From positions 1 through 56,341 of the forward strand of contig CABYJX010000006.1 in NCBI GenBank assembly GCA_902519405.1: 56,341 bases of DNA. The letters run 5' to 3'. This DNA comes from an uncultured Gammaproteobacteria bacterium (lineage in GTDB: Bacteria; Pseudomonadota; Gammaproteobacteria; Pseudomonadales; Halieaceae). A program made the position numbers and the translations under genes. Below the pieces are notes generated by a model. The model searched no databases, was not told the DNA's origin, and saw nothing but the letters and a program-made list of their open reading frames with translations. Positions 8,179-15,299 of the stretch are shown here, in pieces. Position 1 is the first letter of the stretch; each line of letters starts with the position of its first letter.

Positions 8179-9225
8179 TTACCAAGCTCTGTTAAATTTT
8201 CTAAATGGTACGGCCAGCTTTTGTATATCTTGCAGAAGCCCGGCTGGAAGCATCCCTTTATTGTCTGCAGAAAGATTGCTATAGATCATATCAGTACAAT
8301 CACCGAAGCGGATTTTTATGGCTTCAGTGAGTTGATCATGACGTCCTATAGCCGCGAATAACTGGAGTGTGTCATCGGATATTTGTTCTGCCAATTTATC
8401 CCAAAGTCCCTGCTTCGTCATGAAATTAAGCTTTCTACCCAACTCCCCTAGCCCGTGGTGCTCAAAAACAGGCCAGTAGCTCGGAGTTGATCCGTAAAAT
8501 GCTATTCGATAGCGAGTCCACTCCATCGCTTTAGCAACATCTGAATCAGTCGCTCCAGTGACCAGAAAGCCACCACCAGCAATCTGGAAAGATTCTCTAG
8601 ATATGGATGAAAACTGAAGTCCTTTGTAAATTAGAGGCAAGGCGATATCCTCCATGTAAGAACGAGTACAGAAAGGATGGAGGTGTACACCATCACAAAT
8701 CTCACCCGCCAACTGCAGCATTTTCGGCCCTACCGCGGCTATAGTTATTGGTACCGGTGATTCCCCGTTAGATTCCGGAACGAAATTTGGTGTCATCAGC
8801 GTAAAGTTATAATGATCACCACGAAATTCCAGCTTCTCTCCGAGTTCCCAGTTTCTCCATATAGCTCTTAAGGCTTGGATGTATTCTGTCATCCTTGGCA
8901 CTGGAGCGGTCCATGGGACCGAAAATCTTTTCTCGTTATGAGGTTTGATCTGTGGTCCTATGCCCAAAACAAACCGACCCTTAGATGCTTTTTGTAAATC
9001 CCAGCACGTATTCGCCATTACCATGGGGGAACGTGGAAAACATATCGCTACCGCAGTACCTAATTTTATTTTTTTTGTTGAAACTACCGAAATGCCTAAT
9101 GGCAGAAAGGGGTCGTAACGATTTTCCATCGACGCAATCATATCGAACCCAATATTTTCCGCATCCAATGCTGCTTTTGGGATTGTATTTAGGTTCTGTT
9201 GTGGGAGTATCTTCATCACTTGCAT
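8179..9225 (-). CDS. LLM-class (luciferase-like) flavin-dependent oxidoreductase
   Basis: 348 residues with the TIM-barrel layout of bacterial luciferase-like monooxygenases and F420- or FMN-dependent reductases. Supporting segments are LGTAVAICFPRSPMVMA, then KGRFVLGIGPQIKPHNE (the cofactor-site strand), MTEYIQALRAIW, and PITIAAVGPKMLQLAGEICD in the C-terminal half. The cofactor cannot be decided from sequence reading; the LGIGPQ segment is common in both FMN and F420 subgroups. Substrate unknown. The start at 9225 has a second in-frame ATG at 9216 and neither has a strong ribosome site. It stands alone on the minus strand between a lipoprotein gene and a DUF3604 gene. Confidence 0.88.
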   Translation of the reverse strand: MQVMKILPQQNLNTIPKAALDAENIGFDMIASMENRYDPFLPLGISVVSTKKIKLGTAVAICFPRSPMVMANTCWDLQKASKGRFVLGIGPQIKPHNEKRFSVPWTAPVPRMTEYIQALRAIWRNWELGEKLEFRGDHYNFTLMTPNFVPESNGESPVPITIAAVGPKMLQLAGEICDGVHLHPFCTRSYMEDIALPLIYKGLQFSSISRESFQIAGGGFLVTGATDSDVAKAMEWTRYRIAFYGSTPSYWPVFEHHGLGELGRKLNFMTKQGLWDKLAEQISDDTLQLFAAIGRHDQLTEAIKIRFGDCTDMIYSNLSADNKGMLPAGLLQDIQKLAVPFRKFNRAW

Positions 9226-9394
9226 AAGTGAAAACTCGATTATCCATTCAATACAGCATCATTATCTATATATCAAATATAAACAAGCTAGGGACATTTC
9301 ACGATCAACTCTAGAGACTGGCTTGGTTAGCCCACAAACCATTTACGCTGTATCCTAACCCATTGTTAATATTTCAATATCCAGTGCAATATCA

Positions 9395-9399
9395 AGGAG
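9395..9399 (+). promoter_or_regulatory. Shine-Dalgarno AGGAG deciding the DUF3604 start
   Basis: AAGGAG ending at 9399 lies 8 bases before ATG 9408. This places the start at the head of a clear signal peptide and rules out the earlier in-frame TTG 9363. Confidence 0.75.
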
Positions 9400-9407
9400 C
9401 CAGATTG

Positions 9408-11420
9408 ATGATTAAAATACTCAGTTTTTTTTCTTCGTTTATTTTGACTTCAATGGTTAATGCTGCGGCACAAAATGGAGGGATTGGCACTGACGAAAAC
9501 TCTCGCCCTTATCAGATAACCGAAAAACGTATGCCTTGCGCCCAATACGATCCACTAAGAACTCCACATTTTGGGGATATGCATGTGCACACCGCTTTGT
9601 CATTTGACGCAAGCTCTCAAGATACCAGAAATACACCTGTGGATGCCTACAATTTTGCTCGGGGTGAACTAATGGGGATTCAGCCATATGATGAGAATAG
9701 TCAACCTTTGAGGTACATACAAATAGATCGCCCGCTTGACTTTACAGCTGTAACAGATCACGCCGAATTTTTAGGTGAAATCAAAATGTGCATGACGCCA
9801 GGTTCTAAGGGGTATTGGCATCCAGTATGCGCAGCCCACAGATATTTCCCAAATTTAACCTTCGGTACTCTGGCTGCTTATGGAATGGTGGGAAAGAAGC
9901 GTTGGGGGTTTTGCGGTGATGATTATAAAGACTGTATGAGTAATGCCGCTGATAGATGGCAAGACGTTCAAGTGGCGGCAGAGGAAGCTTACGACCGAAG
10001 TAGTAATTGCAACTTCACCAGCTTTATTGGCTACGAGTGGACTGGCACAATTGGAGCAGGTCAAAATCTTCATCACAACGTGATTTTTCGTAACGAACAA
10101 GTTCCAGACAGAGCCTTAAGCTGGATTGAAACTCCCTCGCAAACATACCTTTGGGATTATTTTGAAAATGAATGTCAAGCAAACAAACCAGGTTGTGACG
10201 CAATTTCCATACCTCATAATTCTAACCTCAGCGGCGGTATCATGTTTGAGACGGCACGAATCGAAAATGAATCAATACCGACTGAGCCCGTGACAAAAGA
10301 GGAAGCTGAGAGAAGAGCACACTGGAATCCACTTTTCGAAGTTATGCAGCACAAAGGCTCATCCGAATGCGATAGCCGAACCAAGACATGGGCAGCGGAT
10401 GAATACTGTAATTTTGAAAAACTTGGTTATGATAGCTTCGGCGGGAAAAATACTGGTATCGCGGCCAACGGTAATATGGATTGGTTACGAATATTCGTCG
10501 ACGATGCCCTGTTAACTGAAACAAGGTTACCTGACGAAAGTAATTTTCTTCGTTACGCGTTAAAAAAGGGTCTCAAACAAGAAGCTGAAATTGGAGCAAA
10601 CGCGTTTAAGTATGGATTGATTTCAAGTACAGATACGCATATTGCCGCGCCGGGATTGGTTATGGAGAAAAATCATCCAGGTCATGGTGGTGCCGGTATA
10701 AGTTCGCGAGATGGTATTCGAGTTGGCCTTCCCGATGAAATTGAATATAACCCTGGCGGTCTAGCCGTACTCTACGCGGAAGAAAATACTCGCGACTCCC
10801 TATTTGCAGCAATGCGTAGGAGAGAGGCTTACGCTACAACGGGGACACGACCAATAGTGCGATTTTTTGGCGGCTGGGACTATACAGAAAATTTATGCTC
10901 TTCACCAAATATGATCGAACAAGGATATTCTGGAGGTGTGCCAATGGGAGGTCAACTGAAAAATACACTTCTACCAGATAATCAAGCACCAGTGTTTATT
11001 ATTTCTGCGCAGGCAGACGCCGGCACACCTGGTTATCAAGGAAATCTATTACAGCGCATCCAGCTTATCAAAGGATGGTATGAAGACGGCGTACTTAAAG
11101 AAAAAGTAATAGAGATTGCGGGTGGTGATAGAAACGCTAGTGTAGATATTAATACATGCCAAACGTCAGGAGAGGGATATGAGCAGTTATGTAGCGTCTG
11201 GCAAGATCCCGACTTTGATAGCGCGAATCCTGCTTTTTACTATACCCGAGTACTTGAAAATCCAAGCTGTCGATGGAGCCAGATGATTTGTGCTAAATTT
11301 AGCGTGCGATGCGACAATCTCAGCTCTATTCCAGAAGAGTTACAGGCCTGCTGTTCAGAGGAGCATAGCCCGATTATTCAGGAGCGAGCATGGAGTTCTC
11401 CAATCTGGTTCGCTCCATAG
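9408..11420 (+). CDS. secreted DUF3604 domain protein (PHP-like metal-dependent hydrolase fold)
   Basis: 670 residues from ATG 9408. The N-terminus is a signal peptide (MIKILSFFSSFILTSM...NAAA), so the protein is exported. The body has metal-site motifs of PHP-like hydrolases: GDMHVHTALS near residue 56, TAVTDHAEFLG near 113, SIPHNSNLS, and SSTDTHIAAPG near 404. Many cysteines in the mature part fit an oxidising periplasm. DUF3604 proteins are abundant in marine gammaproteobacteria; their reaction is not established to my knowledge, though phosphoester or related hydrolysis is possible. The length fits the family. It is monocistronic here, with a sparse region following. Confidence 0.93.
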   Translation: MIKILSFFSSFILTSMVNAAAQNGGIGTDENSRPYQITEKRMPCAQYDPLRTPHFGDMHVHTALSFDASSQDTRNTPVDAYNFARGELMGIQPYDENSQPLRYIQIDRPLDFTAVTDHAEFLGEIKMCMTPGSKGYWHPVCAAHRYFPNLTFGTLAAYGMVGKKRWGFCGDDYKDCMSNAADRWQDVQVAAEEAYDRSSNCNFTSFIGYEWTGTIGAGQNLHHNVIFRNEQVPDRALSWIETPSQTYLWDYFENECQANKPGCDAISIPHNSNLSGGIMFETARIENESIPTEPVTKEEAERRAHWNPLFEVMQHKGSSECDSRTKTWAADEYCNFEKLGYDSFGGKNTGIAANGNMDWLRIFVDDALLTETRLPDESNFLRYALKKGLKQEAEIGANAFKYGLISSTDTHIAAPGLVMEKNHPGHGGAGISSRDGIRVGLPDEIEYNPGGLAVLYAEENTRDSLFAAMRRREAYATTGTRPIVRFFGGWDYTENLCSSPNMIEQGYSGGVPMGGQLKNTLLPDNQAPVFIISAQADAGTPGYQGNLLQRIQLIKGWYEDGVLKEKVIEIAGGDRNASVDINTCQTSGEGYEQLCSVWQDPDFDSANPAFYYTRVLENPSCRWSQMICAKFSVRCDNLSSIPEELQACCSEEHSPIIQERAWSSPIWFAP

Positions 11421-11597
11421 CTTATTCGCTATTTTGAGCTCGCTTGAGACGGCAAGGTTAGGCCAGAATCACCTAAAAACATATAAGGGCTTTTTGAATG
11501 GGGTAATAACCGGTAAAAAATCGTATTATTTGTATGTCAGATATGAAGACTTTCTGCCATATTATTGGTTCAGAAATTTCCTTAAAACCTTTACCAC
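11421..11597. other. gap after the DUF3604 gene, no gene seen
   Basis: No supported ORF and no clear terminator. A plus-strand frame crossing from within the DUF3604 gene to about 11601 shows no protein-like character and is dismissed. Confidence 0.4.
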
Positions 11598-11750
11598 TTA
11601 ATGCATAGTGGGTTTAATGAGATCCGCTATATCAGAAGGATTGTCACCATTATCTACTAGCATGTCTGCAAGAAGCTTTATGAAATCAGCTTTATCATCT
11701 CTACCTAAGCTTGAAAACCACTCCACTATCAATTCTTGCTCTTCATTCAT
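11598..11750 (-). CDS. small acidic protein of 50 residues, unknown function
   Basis: ATG (complement of 11748-11750) to TAA (complement of 11598-11600) encodes 50 residues beginning MNEEQELIVEWFSSLGRDDK and ending DLIKPTMH. GGGAGG (complement of 11759-11764) lies 8 bases before the ATG, among the best ribosome sites in the window. Composition is convincing for a small helical protein: acidic, with amphipathic patterns and no low complexity (FIKLLADMLVDN). It sits alone between a DUF3604 gene and the membrane protein gene. No family is recognised. The opposite-strand frame over the same bases has no ribosome site and is its shadow. Confidence 0.62.
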   Translation of the reverse strand: MNEEQELIVEWFSSLGRDDKADFIKLLADMLVDNGDNPSDIADLIKPTMH

Positions 11751-11851
11751 AGATTATTCCTCCCACGTTAGAGAAGTCGACAAAACTCACCTCAAATTTA
11801 ATAACTCGTCGAACTAAATTCTCTGGTAAATTTAATTAAATCTTTTCTAGC

Positions 11852-11891
11852 AAAAAAAATTCAAGGATTCGGGAGACGTTATAGAATCCTT
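11852..11891 (-). terminator. intrinsic terminator-like hairpin with 8 U on the minus strand
   Basis: AAGGATTC (11863-11870) and GAATCCTT (11884-11891) form an 8-bp perfect stem with a 13-base loop. Read on the minus strand it is followed after three bases by eight T (11852-11859). No minus-strand gene lies just upstream of it, so what it terminates is unclear. Confidence 0.5.
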
Positions 11892-12151
11892 TCTCTGGAT
11901 ATCTTATTTTGGGAAGGTAACAGAATGGCATGTGGCCTTATCAAAGACGTTACAAAATAATATTAATTTAGTATTAGTACTAAGAAGGCGACTAACCGTA
12001 TAAACAAAGCTGGTTAGCTTGGATAAGGTATTTCAGAAAAAGTTAATTTCAAATTAGCTGCTGGTGCTGAGATTTAATTCAATCCGCGTTATTATTCTAT
12101 ATGAAAAGATAAATTATGACTCGGCGACTAATGTCGCTTAAGGGGCGCCAT
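11892..12151. other. AT-rich gap before the membrane protein gene
   Basis: No ORF of note on either strand. It should hold the promoter of the membrane protein gene. On the minus strand it would be the body of any RNA ending at the terminator-like hairpin at 11852-11891. Confidence 0.4.
12140..12145 (+). promoter_or_regulatory. Shine-Dalgarno AAGGGG deciding the membrane protein start
   Basis: AAGGGG lies 6 bases before ATG 12152. The earlier in-frame ATGs at 12116 and 12131 lack comparable sites. Confidence 0.55.
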
Positions 12152-12529
12152 ATGGATCATCGTATATTTTTTGTGGCAGGGGATTTGATTGCAAATCTGC
12201 TAGTTGGGGCTTTAGTCGGTCTTGTATCCGCAATATTTGTAGGCGTCGGATGGAATATGTTGTTAGCTATGATTTTAGCAATGATGCTAGGGATGCTAAT
12301 CGGTGGCCTAACGTTTTTCCCCCTCAGCTTACTGTTCGGCGCAATGGAGGTCATGTTACCAGCGATGCTGACTGGCATGATTAGCGGAATGGTTGTAGGA
12401 ATGAGGGGAACGATGCATTCAATGACTCCTTACGAGGGTGCTGCAATAGGTGGTATATGTGGCCTAGTTTGTATATTGATAATTTGGGTTATAAATAGTC
12501 GCTTAAGAGGAGTAAAGTCCCATGGATAA
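12152..12529 (+). CDS. Met- and Gly-rich small membrane protein
   Basis: About 125 residues, mostly hydrophobic, with perhaps four membrane segments (FFVAGDLIANLLVGALVGLV, NMLLAMILAMMLGMLIGG, the PLSLLFGAMEVMLPAMLTGM region, and a C-terminal IGGICGLVCILIIWVI). Small-residue spacing such as GxxxG is frequent, and roughly fifteen methionines are packed into about 90 residues. Met-rich membrane proteins sometimes handle soft metals, but no binding motif is clear and no function is assigned. The stop overlaps the start of the methyltransferase gene by 8 bases, so the two are probably translated together. ATG 12116 is an alternative start adding 12 residues. Confidence 0.75.
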   Translation: MDHRIFFVAGDLIANLLVGALVGLVSAIFVGVGWNMLLAMILAMMLGMLIGGLTFFPLSLLFGAMEVMLPAMLTGMISGMVVGMRGTMHSMTPYEGAAIGGICGLVCILIIWVINSRLRGVKSHG

Positions 12530-13130
12530 GTATACTCAAAAAAAATGGGATAAAGCTGCACCGCACTTCGACATGATGGCGGGAGGCGGTGCTGAAAAGA
12601 GATGGAAACCTTTTAAGGAAACTCTTTTTTCCAATATGGAAGGGAATATTTTATTTCTAGCTCTTGGAACAGGCCTTGATATACCTACTTTCCCCAAGGG
12701 GAAAAACATTTCTGCTATTGATATCAGTCCAAGAATGTTAGAGCTGGCGCAGGCAAGAATAGACGAATACGATGGCAGTATCACAGCCGAAGTAATGGAT
12801 GTGCACGATTTGAAATATGCAGATCGATACTTCGATCAAGTATTCACTTCTTGCACTTTTTGCTCTGTTCCAAATCCAATAGAGGGCCTTAAGTCTCTGA
12901 AGCGCGTGCTCAAACCAGGCGGGGACCTTTATATGTTTGAACATACTGGATCAAAATACTATCCTTTTAAGGTCATGATGGATCTGATGACTCAGTTATC
13001 AAAACGACTAGGGCCTGATATGAATCGAACAACTGTAGCGAATGTTGCTGCTGCAGGTTTTGAAGTTCTGGAAGTAAATAATCTATTTTTGGACGTGGTG
13101 AAGACAATCAAATGTAGGAATCCAAAATGA
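12522..13130 (+). CDS. class I SAM-dependent methyltransferase
   Basis: 202 residues. Motif I is LALGTGLDIP near residue 47 (Ala in place of the usual first Gly or Glu), the acidic end of beta 2 is ISAIDIS near 64, and the motif III area is LKRVLKPGGDLYMFEHTG near 125. This is the UbiE/PmtA-like methyltransferase shape, acting on a small molecule or lipid. A phospholipid or small-molecule substrate is a guess only. ATG 12522 has GAGGAG about 10 bases upstream and overlaps the Met-rich membrane protein gene by 8 bases, so the enzyme may act on something delivered by that protein. It is followed by a convergent 431-base gap with a Fur box. Confidence 0.85.
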   Translation: MDKYTQKKWDKAAPHFDMMAGGGAEKRWKPFKETLFSNMEGNILFLALGTGLDIPTFPKGKNISAIDISPRMLELAQARIDEYDGSITAEVMDVHDLKYADRYFDQVFTSCTFCSVPNPIEGLKSLKRVLKPGGDLYMFEHTGSKYYPFKVMMDLMTQLSKRLGPDMNRTTVANVAAAGFEVLEVNNLFLDVVKTIKCRNPK

Positions 13131-13218
13131 TCTTATTGTCTATTTGAATTAGTGAGATTAGTGCATGCGACTTTCGCTACCAAAAAACCACCAACAAGCC
13201 TAACTATGCTTTAAGACG

Positions 13219-13294
13219 AAAAGAGAGAAAGATTGGCTGGCGCCCCAGGCAAGGAGTCCGCAATTACCCTCAAACACTAAAAGGGGCACCAGCC
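13219..13294 (-). ncRNA. candidate minus-strand RNA 3' end: 12-bp stem with pyrimidine-rich tail
   Basis: Read on the minus strand, GGCTGGTGCCCC (complement of 13283-13294) pairs with GGGGCGCCAGCC (complement of 13235-13246) over 12 positions, one a G-U. A 36-base loop separates them, and AATCTTTCTCTCTTTT follows. The G-U falls on the minus strand while the plus strand would have a C-A mismatch, so the structure favours minus-strand RNA. Transcription could start near the Fur box at 13326-13344. Confidence 0.35.
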
Positions 13295-13325
13295 GTACAA
13301 GAGTGTCTCACAAAATCGAATTTAT

Positions 13326-13344
13326 GTAAATGATAATCATTATC
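13326..13344. promoter_or_regulatory. Fur box, 17 of 19 positions match the classical consensus
   Basis: The 19 bases GTAAATGATAATCATTATC match the textbook GATAATGATAATCATTATC at all but positions 2 and 3, including the intact inner palindrome. GATAAT within it (13332-13337) could serve as a -10 box, so Fur with iron would block it. It lies between convergent genes and so must control something inside the gap. Confidence 0.8.
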
Positions 13345-13372
13345 GATGTTCGGCTAAAGTAACAGGAACCAA

Positions 13373-13462
13373 ATGTCGATATACGGTACGGAGACTTTGT
13401 GCCGAACCTGTCGAGGACTGGCGATCCCAGTAATCGGCATGGATTTTGTGGCTTACAAATAG
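13373..13462 (+). CDS. candidate 29-residue CxxC peptide downstream of the Fur box
   Basis: ATG 13373 to TAG 13460-13462 encodes 29 residues starting MSIYGTETLCRTCRG and ending in DFVAYK. AGGA (13364-13367) lies 5 bases ahead. The Cys-x-x-Cys pair could bind a metal. The ORF starts 29 bases after the Fur box and ends one base before a hairpin with a short T-rich tail, so promoter, ORF and terminator are in order. It is too short for composition to prove coding, and the region may be noncoding RNA instead. Confidence 0.3.
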   Translation: MSIYGTETLCRTCRGLAIPVIGMDFVAYK

Positions 13463-13463
13463 G

Positions 13464-13520
13464 CACCAGAAAATGCTAAGAACATGCCCCACAGGGTGGC
13501 ATTTTCTGGTGTCCTTACTT
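13464..13520 (+). terminator. 13-bp perfect stem, possible terminator of a Fur-controlled transcript
   Basis: CACCAGAAAATGC (13464-13476) and GCATTTTCTGGTG (13499-13511) are perfect inverted repeats around a 22-base loop. TCCTTACTTTT follows on the plus strand. The T-tract is interrupted, so strength is uncertain. It could also serve the minus-strand ligase gene that ends at 13562. Confidence 0.45.
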
Positions 13521-13561
13521 TTGCTGGAAAGATGTATAGCATCTACAACTGCCGCGGAATC

Positions 13562-15133
13562 CTAGTTTATATTCCTAGATTTTTTTTTCCAAAATCTCTC
13601 TCGTATTGATTTTTTATCCACCTTGCCCACACTCGTCTTGGGAAGTGATTCCCAAAATTCAATCGATTTAGGTGTCTTTACGCTACCCAAAGTTGCCTTT
13701 ATCCCTAGAATAAGTTGCTCCTCATTTATCTCCTCTCCTGCAGTTCGCACGACTATTGCCTTAACAGCCTCGCCCCATCTAGGATCAGGAACACCGATCA
13801 CGGCGCATTCTAAGATCTGTTCATAAGCAAGAATAGATGCTTCAACCTCAGTGGCATAGACGTTAAATCCTCCAGTAATAATCATGTCTTTAATTCGATC
13901 TACAATATAAAGAAATCCGTCCTTATCAAGATAACCGACGTCGCCTGTGTGATGCCATCCGTACTGACGTGCTTCCTTTGTTGCATTTGGCTTCCGATAA
14001 TAACCACGTGTAACTAATGGACCTCGACAACATATTTCACCTTCTTTACCCGTTGGCAACGCATTTCCCTCATTATCTAAAATGGAAACTAATGTCGTAG
14101 AAGTAACCCGACCACAACTCCTTAAACGCTCCGGGTGAATATCCTGACAAGCATTATAAACATCCTCTGGACTTAGCCATGATATGAGCATCGGCACCTC
14201 GACTTGTCCATAGCATTGACAGATTACTGGACCAAAAATATCAACACCCTGCCTCATTTTGTCAGGAGAAACTGGAGATGCACCGAGTAAGATTTGTCTG
14301 AGACTAGAAGTATCTAATTTTAATTTTACCGCTACATCAAGGAGTGCGTAAAAAGCGGTGGGCGGTAGAAAGATATGTGTCACTTTTTTTCTTTCTATCG
14401 TTCGAAGCACTTCTTCTGGATTGAACGAAGGCAATAGTAAAGTAGTTCCAGCCGCGGCCGTAAAGATAGGTATGATGACCCCTGCAGCATGTGTTATTGG
14501 TGCTACTGCAAGATAGACAATATCGTCAGTAGCGGCACCAATATAGTGTTGTAGGCCAAGTTCATACATCATACAGATATTTCTATTAAGCATCTCTACT
14601 CCTTTAGAAGGGCCAGTCGTACCACCTGTTGGCCAGAGAGAAAAGATCTCTTCGGGAGAAGAAAACGGATCAGATTGATCGCTCAATAATAATTCATCAT
14701 CATCGAACAATAATTCCTGCACACATGGAAAATCAGTGCCAGCCGAATCAATGCAAAAGATCTCTTTTATCTGCGCGAGTTTAGGTATAATTCTTTTAAC
14801 TTCGTTTATAACGCTAGAATGAAAGAACAGCCACCTAGTAGAAACATAAGTTAAATATTGAGCATTAGTTGAGACATCGTTTCTCGTATTGACTGGAATC
14901 CAAACACCACTCGCTCGAAAGATCGAAAAGATGCAAACTACAGCAGTTGGATCATTAGGCGAATAAACAGCGACGGAATCTCCTTTTTGAAAGCCTTTTT
15001 TGTAAAGTCCCTGAGCAATCCTGAATGTGATATCGCTTGCTTCAGAAAATTTATAACTGCGCTCTATACCTTGAACAAAAATACTATTCGGCTCTTTGTT
15101 CACACCTCGATCAAAATAGTCAATAGGTCTCAT
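13562..15133 (-). CDS. AMP-dependent acyl-CoA synthetase (ANL superfamily)
   Basis: 523 residues. The ATP-loop reads SLWPTGGTTGPSKGVEMLNR; then CYGQVEVPM, HHTGDVGYLDKDGFLYIVD, RIKDMIITGGFNVYATEVEA and the catalytic Lys region LPKTSVGKVDKKS. It activates a fatty or aromatic acid with ATP and CoA in the cytoplasm; the exact acid cannot be read. It is distinct from the ligase at 5264-6946. It is divergent from the Tat-exported deacetylase-like gene across 166 bases that include ATCAT-N9-ATGAT (15175-15193), a possible operator. A weak stem AGATG/CATCT (13531-13545) follows the stop. Confidence 0.92.
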   Translation of the reverse strand: MRPIDYFDRGVNKEPNSIFVQGIERSYKFSEASDITFRIAQGLYKKGFQKGDSVAVYSPNDPTAVVCIFSIFRASGVWIPVNTRNDVSTNAQYLTYVSTRWLFFHSSVINEVKRIIPKLAQIKEIFCIDSAGTDFPCVQELLFDDDELLLSDQSDPFSSPEEIFSLWPTGGTTGPSKGVEMLNRNICMMYELGLQHYIGAATDDIVYLAVAPITHAAGVIIPIFTAAAGTTLLLPSFNPEEVLRTIERKKVTHIFLPPTAFYALLDVAVKLKLDTSSLRQILLGASPVSPDKMRQGVDIFGPVICQCYGQVEVPMLISWLSPEDVYNACQDIHPERLRSCGRVTSTTLVSILDNEGNALPTGKEGEICCRGPLVTRGYYRKPNATKEARQYGWHHTGDVGYLDKDGFLYIVDRIKDMIITGGFNVYATEVEASILAYEQILECAVIGVPDPRWGEAVKAIVVRTAGEEINEEQLILGIKATLGSVKTPKSIEFWESLPKTSVGKVDKKSIRERFWKKKSRNIN

Positions 15134-15299
15134 TTGTTCCTTTCGCTTACCTTACAGGGTTACCTAAATATTAGATCATTTTACATGTATGATGAACAAA
15201 TAAGCATATTGGAGAAAATCACGTTGTTGAAAAATAAAACCTTTGTATCTTTTCACTCAACTAAAATTAGGAAATTAAGAAAACTGGAGGCGTAATGAT

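Larger units (their letters stand above)
13131..13561. other. 431-base convergent gap with Fur box and three inverted repeats
   Basis: The flanking genes converge, so no gene promoter is expected here, yet the gap contains a near-consensus Fur box (13326-13344), a 12-bp stem toward the left (13235-13294), a 7+4-bp stem (13348-13407) and a 13-bp perfect stem toward the right (13464-13511). A 29-codon ORF with a ribosome site lies at 13373-13462. The best reading is one or two Fur-controlled small transcripts. A dispersed repeat element that happens to carry these structures is an alternative. Confidence 0.6.

Noticed and set aside
11608-11817. 69-codon plus-strand ORF
   Set aside because: It is antisense to the 50-residue gene, is Ser-rich in a shadow-like way and has no ribosome site.
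13199-13354. Integron attC site suggested by GCCTAAC and GTTCGGC
   Set aside because: The span is over 150 bases, the second core site is mismatched, and no cassette array or integrase is present.
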